Of a stretch of 34,513 nucleotides of DNA, positions 8,667-15,512 are shown piece after piece (positions within the stretch are counted from its first letter, which is position 1; every line of letters starts with the position of its first letter). Location of the stretch: assembly GCA_002499945.1 (NCBI GenBank), contig DKYP01000180.1, forward strand, positions 1 through 34,513. The letters are read 5' to 3'. A model generated the notes under the pieces. That model did not search any database. It was given only the letters and a program-made list of their open reading frames with translations, and was not told the DNA's origin. The translations under genes and the position numbers were made by a program. The stretch comes from Lachnoclostridium sp. UBA7097. Lineage in GTDB: Bacteria; Bacillota; Clostridia; Lachnospirales; Lachnospiraceae.

Positions 8667-10589
8667 TTATTTGTTAATATATCCTGATGAAACATAGCCT
8701 GTGTAAAGTTTTTTGCCATCGTAATAATTTGTTTTATACCAGACTTTTGATTTTACATTTACTTTTTTAAGAAGTGCAACAGGAGTGCCTTCTGGTATAA
8801 CCGCAAGGACTTTTTTATTAGTGCCTGCTGCCTTGCGCATATTAAGTGCGGCAGTGGTTTTGCCAAGTGAATAAAATTTCAATGCAATGTTTGATGGCAG
8901 ATAACCATTGTAAGTTTTGGATTTAACTATATAATTTACATGCAGGTATGAAACAGTGTCATCTAAATATGTTTTTCCAAGATACTCTACAGTGCAATTC
9001 TTTGGGAGGGAAACAAGCTTTGCTGAACCAGAAGCAGGTGTTTTTAATAAATTAGTCCTGGCTGGTATTACAGCTGCTTTCTTTGTTTTCATTGTAGCAG
9101 CTGTAAGTGTGGCGCAGCTGCTATGGTATGTTTTGCCATCAATTTTAGCATATGAACGGACTTTGTAATAATATTCATGGTCTGCCAGTAATTTTGTATC
9201 CTTATAAGTGGATGTTGTCCCGCTTGTAATGGTTTTAATCCTTTTATATGTGCCATTATAAACATCCGCCCTGTAAATCTGGTATCCCTGTGCACCGGTA
9301 AGGTTATCCCATGTTAAAGTTATAGCCTTATTAGCCGGGCTGCACGAAATGGAAATTGTCCTGGCTGGTTTAATTATAAAGCTTGTTGTTATAGTTCCTG
9401 TATAATTGCTAATGCCAGTAATTGTAACAGAAGCTTTGCCGGCATTTATATTATTAGAATATGTTATCTCATAATCTTCATCTTCTGTTAATTCAATGCC
9501 ATTTAATGAAATGACAGGAGATGGCATTATTTCATCACCAGTATACACTTCATCAGAAATTGCCTGGACTGCTGCATCCGACAGGTCAATAGTTAAAACA
9601 GGTTCCTCAGTTTCCAAAGGTTTAGGAGTATCTGACGGTTTAGGGGTTTTTGCAGGTTTAGGTGTATCCGTAGGTTTAGGAGTTTCCGTAGGTTTAGGGG
9701 TTTTTACAGGTTTAGGTGTATCTGCAGGCTTAGGAGTATCTGACGGTACAAGAGTTTCCGTAGGTACAGGGGTTTCTGTTACAACAGGTGGTACAGTATT
9801 AGAACTGCTGCCATCTAAAGTTGTATTTGTATACCAGAAATTGCAGTCAACTTTCCCTGATATTCCATCTACCGAACCAGAACTTGTATATTGCCAGTAT
9901 TCATATGGATTTGCATAAGTGGTTTTTGTAGTATAGTTAGCAAGCCATATTTTATAACTTTTTGAAAGCTTTGTCCCATTAATAAGGCTGGCAAAATCAC
10001 TTTTATTAGCATAAATCATAGGTTCATAGCCTGCTTCCTTAATTGTGTCACAGAATGCAATGCAATTATTAGTGGCAGCAGATTTACTAAGGTTTGCCTT
10101 ATACATCCTGCCAATTGGACCATTTGCATCAGTAGGAAATTCATAATCAATAACTACAGGAAGCGTTACATCATAATCCTTAATCTTTTCAAGGCAGTAT
10201 TCAGCTTCGGCTATAGCTTCTTTTTTATTTAGGGCTTCTGTAAAATAATAAACGCCCACCTTTATGCCAGCATCAAGCGCACCCTCAATATTATCAACGA
10301 ATTTAGTATCAGTACAGAGGGTACCGGCAGCACCATATCCACGGTACCCAACACGTATAATGGCAAAATCAACACCAGAATCCTTTACTTCTTCCCAGTC
10401 AATATTTTTATTATAATAGGAAACATCAATGCCATTATAAATATTCATTCCGTCAAAAACATCAGCATGTGTATATGTTTTATTATCAAAAATCCCTTCT
10501 GTCTGTGATGCAGCAGAAGCATACGGAGCAGTACTGTTTAGTAATAATAAAGCGGCAGAGAGCTTGCATAATATTTTATGTATATTCAT
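8667..10589 (-). CDS. Secreted GH25 muramidase with Pro/Thr linker, Ig-like, Fn3 and SH3-like domains
   Basis: A 640-residue exported cell-wall hydrolase, predicted to cleave the MurNAc-GlcNAc bond of peptidoglycan. It begins with a signal peptide (about residues 1-26, AYA/ASA-type cleavage region). The GH25 domain covers about 50-258, with Asp55 in GIDVS and the catalytic acidic pair Asp148/Glu150 in VVIDYEF. A Pro/Thr/Lys linker (271-330) of TPKP-type units follows. A beta domain with the DYEITYSNNINAG signature covers about 333-408, and a fibronectin type III domain about 411-500. Two SH3-like segments (about 503-570 and 575-640) probably bind the wall. The start is supported by GGAGG six bases upstream. 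It is transcribed divergently from the VanZ-family gene. Roles in autolysis, daughter-cell separation or competition are all possible. Confidence 0.93.
   Translation of the reverse strand: MNIHKILCKLSAALLLLNSTAPYASAASQTEGIFDNKTYTHADVFDGMNIYNGIDVSYYNKNIDWEEVKDSGVDFAIIRVGYRGYGAAGTLCTDTKFVDNIEGALDAGIKVGVYYFTEALNKKEAIAEAEYCLEKIKDYDVTLPVVIDYEFPTDANGPIGRMYKANLSKSAATNNCIAFCDTIKEAGYEPMIYANKSDFASLINGTKLSKSYKIWLANYTTKTTYANPYEYWQYTSSGSVDGISGKVDCNFWYTNTTLDGSSSNTVPPVVTETPVPTETLVPSDTPKPADTPKPVKTPKPTETPKPTDTPKPAKTPKPSDTPKPLETEEPVLTIDLSDAAVQAISDEVYTGDEIMPSPVISLNGIELTEDEDYEITYSNNINAGKASVTITGISNYTGTITTSFIIKPARTISISCSPANKAITLTWDNLTGAQGYQIYRADVYNGTYKRIKTITSGTTSTYKDTKLLADHEYYYKVRSYAKIDGKTYHSSCATLTAATMKTKKAAVIPARTNLLKTPASGSAKLVSLPKNCTVEYLGKTYLDDTVSYLHVNYIVKSKTYNGYLPSNIALKFYSLGKTTAALNMRKAAGTNKKVLAVIPEGTPVALLKKVNVKSKVWYKTNYYDGKKLYTGYVSSGYINK
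9600..9779 (-). repeat. Degenerate tandem repeat encoding Pro/Thr/Lys linker of the GH25 protein
   Basis: Residues 271-330 of the GH25 protein are built from six-residue units such as TPKPTE and TPKPSD, encoded by an 18-bp degenerate repeat. On the plus strand the repeat appears as alternating GGTTTAGG and short variable segments. Such arrays vary in copy number by slippage and act as extended wall-spanning spacers. Confidence 0.85.
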
Positions 10590-10626
10590 ATAAATCCTCC
10601 AGATACCAGATTATTTCCGGGTAATT

Positions 10627-10655
10627 ACTATATATATACATGGTTGTTGTGACAA
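10627..10655 (-). promoter_or_regulatory. Promoter of the GH25 gene
   Basis: Read on the minus strand, TTGTCA (10655-10650) and TATAGT (10632-10627) are exactly 17 bp apart, 38 bp before the start codon. An imperfect operator-like dyad, GTGAC-9-GTCAC (10649-10667), overlaps the -35 box and may bind a regulator. Confidence 0.6.
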
Positions 10656-10756
10656 AAATATGGTCACTTTCTACACCTATGCACTAAATATGTAGATTTT
10701 TAGTATATTTTTTAAGCATAAAATTTCTGAATGGGGAAATTCAAAGTATAAAGTAA

Positions 10757-10785
10757 TTGACATTCTATGTTTAAAAGAGTAACAT
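10757..10785 (+). promoter_or_regulatory. Promoter of the VanZ-family gene
   Basis: A perfect TTGACA (10757-10762) is followed 17 bp later by TAACAT (10780-10785). This puts the transcript start near 10792, about 34 nt before the start codon. Confidence 0.65.
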
Positions 10786-10825
10786 GGGTGGAAGGTAAAT
10801 ATAACACAGATGGGGCTTTACTATT

Positions 10826-11338
10826 ATGGGCAGGATTAATATAAAATGGTTTTTAAGGCATATTGCAGTATGGATTCCGGCAATATGTATTATGTTTATA
10901 ATTTTTAATTTTTCTTCAATGGCAGCAGACGATTCTTCTAACACAAGCATACCAATAGCTGAACTTGTGATGCAGAAGATAGGGCAGTTTACAGGTATTT
11001 CTTTTGATGTAAATTCTGAGGGCTATGATTTAATACACCATTGTGTGCGCAAGGCAGGGCATTTTCTTGAATATATGGCGCTTGGCTGTACGCTTGTACT
11101 TCCATTTGCTTTTATATGTGAAGAAAAAAGGCATTATAAATTAACAGTGGTGTTTTACAGTGAGTTGTTTTCTGCATGTTATGCATGTACTGATGAGTTC
11201 CACCAGATTTTTGTAGATGGACGGGATGGAAATTTTACAGATGTGGGAATTGACAGCCTTGGGGCATTGGCTGGGATATGTGTGGGACTGGTATTCTGGT
11301 GGATTGGGAAACGGACCGTAAAAATTATACATAGATAA
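10826..11338 (+). CDS. VanZ-family integral membrane protein
   Basis: A 170-residue membrane protein with about four hydrophobic segments (roughly residues 9-29, 84-100, 107-121 and 145-161). It has the VanZ family signatures RKAGHFLEY (75-83) and DEFHQIFVDGRDGNFTDV (123-140), followed by GID. Family members include VanZ, linked to low-level teicoplanin resistance, but most are envelope proteins of unknown biochemical role; no resistance phenotype should be inferred. The ribosome binding site before the ATG at 10826 is weak (GATGGGG about 12 nt upstream), so expression may be low or the start imprecise. It has its own promoter and terminator and diverges from a muramidase gene, which fits a cell-envelope theme. 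Confidence 0.88.
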   Translation: MGRINIKWFLRHIAVWIPAICIMFIIFNFSSMAADDSSNTSIPIAELVMQKIGQFTGISFDVNSEGYDLIHHCVRKAGHFLEYMALGCTLVLPFAFICEEKRHYKLTVVFYSELFSACYACTDEFHQIFVDGRDGNFTDVGIDSLGALAGICVGLVFWWIGKRTVKIIHR

Positions 11339-11340
11339 AA

Positions 11341-11387
11341 TAAATGGAAGCTGCTAAATAAGAAACAGGGCTTCCATTTATAATTTT
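11341..11387 (+). terminator. Terminator of the VanZ-family gene
   Basis: TAAATGGAAGC (11341-11351) pairs perfectly with GCTTCCATTTA (11370-11380), with an 18-nt loop, just after the VanZ stop codon. The TAATTTTC that follows is a modest U-tract. Confidence 0.7.
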
Positions 11388-11393
11388 CCAGAC

Positions 11394-11481
11394 AAAAAAA
11401 GAAACGCCTGGAGAAGCGTTTCTTAAAGGAGAAGGTATGAAAAAATCTAAGCACTTATCAAATGTTTTTGTTTCATTTGAT
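11394..11481 (-). ncRNA. Candidate minus-strand small RNA with anti-Shine-Dalgarno segment
   Basis: On the minus strand a TATAAT (11493-11488) predicts a start near 11481. The nearest -35 candidate is TTGTAA with a short 15-bp spacer. The RNA would begin with a hairpin; at DNA level the arms are a perfect 12-bp inverted repeat, 11453-11464 and 11474-11485. A pyrimidine-rich single-stranded stretch ACCTTCTCCTTTAAG follows, containing TCTCCTTT, the complement of a Shine-Dalgarno sequence. It would end in a strong terminator: AGAAACGC/GCGTTTCT (11423-11416 and 11407-11400) followed by seven T. About 88 nt. No expression evidence; the weak -35 is the main doubt. Confidence 0.42.
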
Positions 11482-11672
11482 AAGTATATTATATTCAAGG
11501 TTTGTGAATTACAAATGTGTAAGTTGTGAATAAATTGTAAACATATTGTAAAGATAATTTTAAGTGACATAAATATGCCTTAATTTACCCTGATTTTATT
11601 AAATTTTAATTAAAAAAGCGGACTGCCACCTCATTAATAATATTTCTTTACAGCCTAAAAAAGAAATTTTGA

Positions 11673-11701
11673 TTGCAAAGCCAGCCCTTAAAAGCTATAA
11701 T
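11673..11701 (+). promoter_or_regulatory. Promoter of the FIST-GGDEF gene
   Basis: TTGCAA (11673-11678) and a perfect TATAAT (11696-11701) are 17 bp apart. The predicted start near 11708 leaves a 90-nt leader. The remaining intergenic DNA from 11530 to 11672 is AT-rich and I see nothing else in it. Confidence 0.65.
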
Positions 11702-11797
11702 TAAAGTTAATGGATTTATTTATACAGATTATTGTGCCAGTGGAAGCGTGTAAGGTACGTATTTGTTATAAATTATTTATATGGGGGACGAAAGTTT

Positions 11798-13570
11798 ATG
11801 AAACAGTTTATGTTTGAATATAAGGATGAAGAAACATTTAATGGAGAACTTAAAGAGTTTAAAAAACTATGTGGTACAAATAACATTTCTAAAATGATTT
11901 TCCAGATTTATTCAGAGATACTTGAAGAGGATAAAATCAGGCAGGTATGCAGCATTATTGAAGGTATATTTCCGGATACTTTATATATGGGATGTTCAAC
12001 AAGTGGTAATATTACAGACTGCCAGCTTGCTCCATCTATAACCATTGCATGTACTGTTTTTGAGTTTCCGTCAACACAGGTAAAGATTTACCAGTATGAC
12101 CTTGGCAATGAGGCTGCAGGCAGCATAACATGGAAGATACTTGAGGAAACAAGGGCAAACCCATGGGTAAAGGCAATAGAACTGTTTTTTACAATTCCAG
12201 AAAATTCTTCTACCCGTTTTTGTGACGGCTTAAAAGAATTAAGGGAAGATATCCAGGTTTTTGGGGGTGTTGCATGCAGTGATGATATTACAAGTGATGC
12301 CTCATGTGTATTTTCCAAAGACGGGGGATATTCCAGTAAGTCAATAGTTGCTGTATTTTATGGTGGTGATGACTTTTATGTTGATTCTATAAATGTAACT
12401 GGCTGGAAACCGCTTGGAAGGAAGTTCCATGTTACAAAATCGGATGGCTGCATTTTACATGAGCTTGATGGTATTCCTGCATATGATGTCTACCATAAAT
12501 ATCTTAATATTAAAAATGATGAAAATTTCTTCTATAATACTTTGGAATTTCCTTTATTTTATGAACATAATGGAACGACAATACTGCGTACTCCTGTAGC
12601 AAGTAATGCAGATGGTTCTATTACAATGACTTCTGATATGGATATTGGTTCGGTTGTGCGTATATCTTATGGTGACCCGGGGACGATTATTGAGAGCATA
12701 AAAGAGGACAGTAAAAAGCTTTATGAGTTCCAGCCTGATTTAATGCATATTTTTTCATGTGCGGCAAGGCGTACTTTCTGGACTTCAAAAGAGCCTACAT
12801 ATGAGATATATCCGTTTAAGGATATATCGCCTTCATCAGGCTTTTTCTCGCATGGCGAGTTTTTACGTACAAAGGGTAATTTAAACCAGCATAATGTAAC
12901 TCTTGTTATTGCGGGAATGAGGGAAGGAAATAAGAAAGAATTGTCTGCCCCTGTTATCCCGGCAGGGGAAAAAGAGCTTTCAAAAGTCCCTCTGGTATCA
13001 AGGCTTGCTACTTTTATAAGTGTTACATCATTAGAATTAGAAGAAATTAATAAAAAGCTTGGGCTTGCCAATGACAAGCTTAAGACAGCAGCAATAATTG
13101 ATGGGATGACAGGGCTTTATAACCGTAAGGAGATACAGACACAGATAGAAAAGAAGCTTGGCAATATTAAGAAAACAAAGTTTTCAATAGCTATGTTTGA
13201 TATAGATAATTTCAAGCAGGTAAATGATACATATGGACACCAGGAGGGGGATGCTGTTATTATTGCCCTTGCTGGCATATTAAATAATGAACGTGCAATT
13301 TATACAGAGAAACTTTCTGCCGGGAGATGGGGTGGTGAAGAATTTATGCTGCTTTTAAATGATACTGATATTTCGGCAGCAACACTTATAGCAGACCTTA
13401 TACGCCAGTGTTTTTCCAATACATCCTTTCCATCAGTAAGGACACAGACAGTAAGTGTGGGCGTAACACAGGCAAGGGAAGATGATAATATTGACACTTT
13501 ATGTACAAGGGTTGATACTGCTTTATATAAGGCTAAAAAAACAGGCAAAAATAAAGTAGTTGTTATATAA
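11798..13570 (+). CDS. FIST sensor domain - GGDEF diguanylate cyclase fusion
   Basis: A 590-residue soluble signalling protein. The N-terminal part (about 20-370) resembles FIST_N plus FIST_C, a cytosolic ligand-sensing module proposed to bind amino acids or other small molecules; FSCAARRTFW lies in the C-terminal half. A short coiled linker (LELEEINKKL region) leads to a GGDEF domain (about 432-590). That domain has DGMTGLYNR from Asp435 and the signature GGEEF at 512-516, which is a catalytically competent form, so cyclic-di-GMP synthesis is predicted. The inhibitory RxxD I-site expected just before GGEEF is absent. No transmembrane segment is seen. The ATG at 11798 is preferred over one at 11732 because GGGGGA is correctly spaced. 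The pan operon promoter lies shortly downstream, so it is probably a single-gene unit. Confidence 0.88.
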   Translation: MKQFMFEYKDEETFNGELKEFKKLCGTNNISKMIFQIYSEILEEDKIRQVCSIIEGIFPDTLYMGCSTSGNITDCQLAPSITIACTVFEFPSTQVKIYQYDLGNEAAGSITWKILEETRANPWVKAIELFFTIPENSSTRFCDGLKELREDIQVFGGVACSDDITSDASCVFSKDGGYSSKSIVAVFYGGDDFYVDSINVTGWKPLGRKFHVTKSDGCILHELDGIPAYDVYHKYLNIKNDENFFYNTLEFPLFYEHNGTTILRTPVASNADGSITMTSDMDIGSVVRISYGDPGTIIESIKEDSKKLYEFQPDLMHIFSCAARRTFWTSKEPTYEIYPFKDISPSSGFFSHGEFLRTKGNLNQHNVTLVIAGMREGNKKELSAPVIPAGEKELSKVPLVSRLATFISVTSLELEEINKKLGLANDKLKTAAIIDGMTGLYNRKEIQTQIEKKLGNIKKTKFSIAMFDIDNFKQVNDTYGHQEGDAVIIALAGILNNERAIYTEKLSAGRWGGEEFMLLLNDTDISAATLIADLIRQCFSNTSFPSVRTQTVSVGVTQAREDDNIDTLCTRVDTALYKAKKTGKNKVVVI

Positions 13571-13577
13571 TATTGTA

Positions 13578-13615
13578 AAAATGGCTTTAAAAAAACTGTA
13601 CAAATCCATTTTCTT
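13578..13615 (+). terminator. Weak possible terminator after the FIST-GGDEF gene
   Basis: AAAATGG (13578-13584) can pair with CCATTTT (13606-13612) across a 21-nt loop, followed by a poor U-tract. It overlaps the -35 region of the pan promoter, so it may be fortuitous. Confidence 0.25.
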
Positions 13616-13625
13616 GTGATATTAT
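13597..13625 (+). promoter_or_regulatory. Promoter of the panG-panB-panC-panD-coaBC operon
   Basis: TGTACA (13597-13602) lies 17 bp before TATTAT (13620-13625), with a TG one base upstream making an extended -10. The predicted start, about 13631, coincides with the 5' edge of the structured leader. Confidence 0.55.
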
Positions 13626-13630
13626 CTAAC

Positions 13631-13713
13631 GTAGCTGAGTGGTATCCGGGTAACGGAACTGCATCAGATGATAAAATACCACCATTATAGCAGTTTAGCA
13701 AAGAGGTGGTTAA
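13631..13713 (+). promoter_or_regulatory. Structured pan-operon leader: pseudoknot with alternative pairing to the ribosome binding site
   Basis: Stem 1 is GTGGTAT (13639-13645) with ATACCAC (13676-13682). Its loop holds a small CCG/CGG hairpin and AACTGC (13657-13662), which pairs with GCAGTT (13690-13695) beyond the stem, an H-type pseudoknot. ACCACC (13678-13683), inside the 3' arm of stem 1, is also fully complementary to GGTGGT (13705-13710), which contains the panG ribosome binding site. The two pairings exclude each other, as a translational riboswitch or protein-controlled switch would require. The Rfam pan RNA motif occurs upstream of pantothenate genes in Firmicutes and may be related. 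I cannot test the match. Confidence 0.6.
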
Positions 13714-14556
13714 TTGGTTATTGGCTTTATTGGGGCTGGCAGGACTGGGTGTACCCTTGGGAAGTATCTTAACGGGTATACTACAGTTGCCGGCTATTAT
13801 AGCAGGACAAGGCAGAGCGCTGACGATGCGGCGACTTTTACACAGTCCAGGGCTTTTTATGATTTAGAAACCCTTGTAAATAATTGTGATACAATATTTA
13901 TCACTACACCAGACGGGGTTATTAGCGGAGTGTGGGAGCGTATAAGACATTATAATTTAAAAAATAAAATAGTCTGTCATTTTAGTGGTTCATTATCATC
14001 TGGTATTTTTTCAGGGATTGGGGTTACAGGCGCATCCTGTTGCTCAGTCCATCCTATGTATGCATTCAGCGATAAATACACATCTTATTTACAATTTAAT
14101 ACAGCGTGCTTGTCAGTGGAAGGACAGGAAACTGCCATACAGGAAGTAAAAGGGCTTTTCTGCGGGCTGGGGCATAAGGTATTTACAATTAATTCATGTG
14201 ACAAGGCAAAATACCATGCTGCCGCAGTATTTGCAAGCAATTATGTTACAGGGGCCATACATATAGCAATACAGCTTCTTAAAGAGTGTGGCTTTAATGA
14301 AAGTGATGCAAGGAAGCTTCTTGCGCCTGTTTCACTTGGCAATATAAATTCTGTACTGGCAGATGGGACGGTTAAGGCACTTACAGGACCAGTGGAACGT
14401 GGTGATATATCAACTATAAAAAAGCATCTTGATGTTTTAGGAGATGAAAGCATTATAAAGATATATAAAGAGCTTGGAAGGGTGCTTGTTTCCATTGCAG
14501 AAGAGAAAAATCCAGACAGGGATTATACAGGACTTAAAGACTGCCTGTCTGGTTAG
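13714..14556 (+). CDS. panG: PanG-type ketopantoate reductase (Rossmann + DUF2520)
   Basis: Probably reduces 2-ketopantoate to pantoate with NAD(P)H in the cytosol. The 280-residue protein has an N-terminal Rossmann fold with GAGRTG at residues 7-12 and a helical DUF2520-like C-terminal half. PanG was described in Francisella as a third ketopantoate reductase type besides PanE and IlvC, with homologues in Enterococcus and Clostridioides. The gene sits in first position before panB, panC, panD and coaBC, and no panE is in the window. It starts with TTG at 13714; no in-frame ATG is near. AAAGAGGTGG lies at the right distance, and this ribosome binding site can be masked by the leader. A TTG start plus a masked site suggests tight translational control. 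Substrate is inferred from family and context. Confidence 0.75.
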   Translation: MVIGFIGAGRTGCTLGKYLNGYTTVAGYYSRTRQSADDAATFTQSRAFYDLETLVNNCDTIFITTPDGVISGVWERIRHYNLKNKIVCHFSGSLSSGIFSGIGVTGASCCSVHPMYAFSDKYTSYLQFNTACLSVEGQETAIQEVKGLFCGLGHKVFTINSCDKAKYHAAAVFASNYVTGAIHIAIQLLKECGFNESDARKLLAPVSLGNINSVLADGTVKALTGPVERGDISTIKKHLDVLGDESIIKIYKELGRVLVSIAEEKNPDRDYTGLKDCLSG

Positions 14557-14564
14557 GTATCCTG

Positions 14565-14635
14565 CCATGTATTATGCAGTGCGCTGTCCAGGCATAATAC
14601 ATGGTAAAGGGCATGCAGATTATTATGACAGCGCA
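14565..14635 (+). promoter_or_regulatory. RNA pseudoknot between panG and panB
   Basis: CCATGTATTATGC (14565-14577) and GCATAATACATGG (14592-14604) form a perfect 13-bp stem. Nine bases of its 14-nt loop, TGCGCTGTC (14580-14588), are exactly complementary to GACAGCGCA (14627-14635), which lies five bases before the panB ribosome binding site GAGGGG (14641-14646). Loop lengths of 2, 3 and 22 nt are compatible with an H-type pseudoknot. The 14622-14644 stretch matches 13684-13706 in the leader at 16 of 23 positions. The stem lacks a T-run, so it is not a normal terminator. Confidence 0.65.
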
Positions 14636-14649
14636 GAAATGAGGGGAAA

Positions 14650-15477
14650 ATGAAAAATACAGTCAGGACATTCCAGATGGCAAAGGAAGAGGGCAGGAAG
14701 ATTTCAATGCTTACTGCATATGATTATTCTACTGCAAGATTAATGGATGAGGCAGGAATTGATGCTATTCTTGTAGGTGATTCACTTGGCAATACAATGC
14801 TTGGTTATGAGGATACAGTTTCTGTGACAATGGATGATATGATACACCATAGTGCTGCGGTTGCCAGGGGGGCAAAGACTACAATGGTGGTTGTGGATAT
14901 GCCATTTATGTCATACCAGACAAATGAATATGATGCACTTGTTAATGCTGGCAGGCTTATGAAAGAAGGGCGTGCTGGTGCTGTGAAACTTGAAGGAGGT
15001 ACCAGTGTATGCCCGCAGATTAAGGCAATTACAGATGCAGGGATTCCCGTTATGGCACATCTCGGGCTTACCCCGCAGTCAGTTAATGCTTTAGGCGGGA
15101 ACAGGGTGCAGGGTAAGAGTGAGGAAGCCGCCAGGAAAATTATTGAAGATGCACTGGCAATACAGGAAGCTGGCGCATTTGCAGTTGTACTTGAATGTAT
15201 TCCTGCAAAACTTGCTGCGCTGGTTACAGAAAAGCTTTCAATACCAACTATAGGCATAGGTGCCGGGAACGGGTGTGACGGGCAGATACTTGTATACCAG
15301 GATATGCTTGGGATGTTTTCTGATTATATACCTAAATTTGCAAAGAAGTTTGCAGATGTGGGGACTATTATGAAGGATGCATTTGCAGATTATAAAAAAG
15401 AAGTGGCAGATGGGACATATCCGTCAGAGGAGCACACATTTAAAATTGATGATGAAGTGCTTGGCAAATTATATTAA
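14650..15477 (+). CDS. panB: 3-methyl-2-oxobutanoate hydroxymethyltransferase
   Basis: Catalyses the first committed step of pantothenate synthesis: 5,10-methylene-THF plus 2-oxoisovalerate gives ketopantoate. It is a cytosolic TIM-barrel enzyme. The 275-residue length matches the family. Visible landmarks are LTAYDYSTARL near residue 21, VGDSLGNTMLGY with the metal ligand Asp44, the VVVDMPFMSY strand, KLEGG and LECIP, which carries the conserved acidic residue. The ATG at 14650 is preceded by GAGGGG with a 3-nt spacer, rather close. The upstream pseudoknot ends just before this site, so translation may be regulated independently of panG. It ends 35 bp before panC. Confidence 0.97.
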   Translation: MKNTVRTFQMAKEEGRKISMLTAYDYSTARLMDEAGIDAILVGDSLGNTMLGYEDTVSVTMDDMIHHSAAVARGAKTTMVVVDMPFMSYQTNEYDALVNAGRLMKEGRAGAVKLEGGTSVCPQIKAITDAGIPVMAHLGLTPQSVNALGGNRVQGKSEEAARKIIEDALAIQEAGAFAVVLECIPAKLAALVTEKLSIPTIGIGAGNGCDGQILVYQDMLGMFSDYIPKFAKKFADVGTIMKDAFADYKKEVADGTYPSEEHTFKIDDEVLGKLY

Positions 15478-15512
15478 CAGTGTGCTTACATGGCATACGG
15501 AATGGAGTGTAT

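Noticed and set aside
9496..9918. Plus-strand ORF of 140 codons with Gly-Leu-Gly-Val repeats.
   Set aside because: It is the antisense reading of the Pro/Thr linker repeat in the GH25 gene.
11437..11529. A 30-codon plus-strand ORF with a good AAAGGAGAAGGT ribosome binding site, starting MKKSKHLSNVF.
   Set aside because: It lies over the hairpins and pyrimidine stretch of the candidate minus-strand small RNA; the ribosome-binding-like sequence is simply the complement of the anti-Shine-Dalgarno segment. No promoter is seen for it and the peptide resembles nothing known.
11671..11690. GATTGCAAAGCC resembles part of a GEMM-I cyclic-di-GMP riboswitch, tempting upstream of a GGDEF gene.
   Set aside because: The other conserved parts of the riboswitch are missing, and this sequence is the -35 box and spacer of a well-formed promoter.
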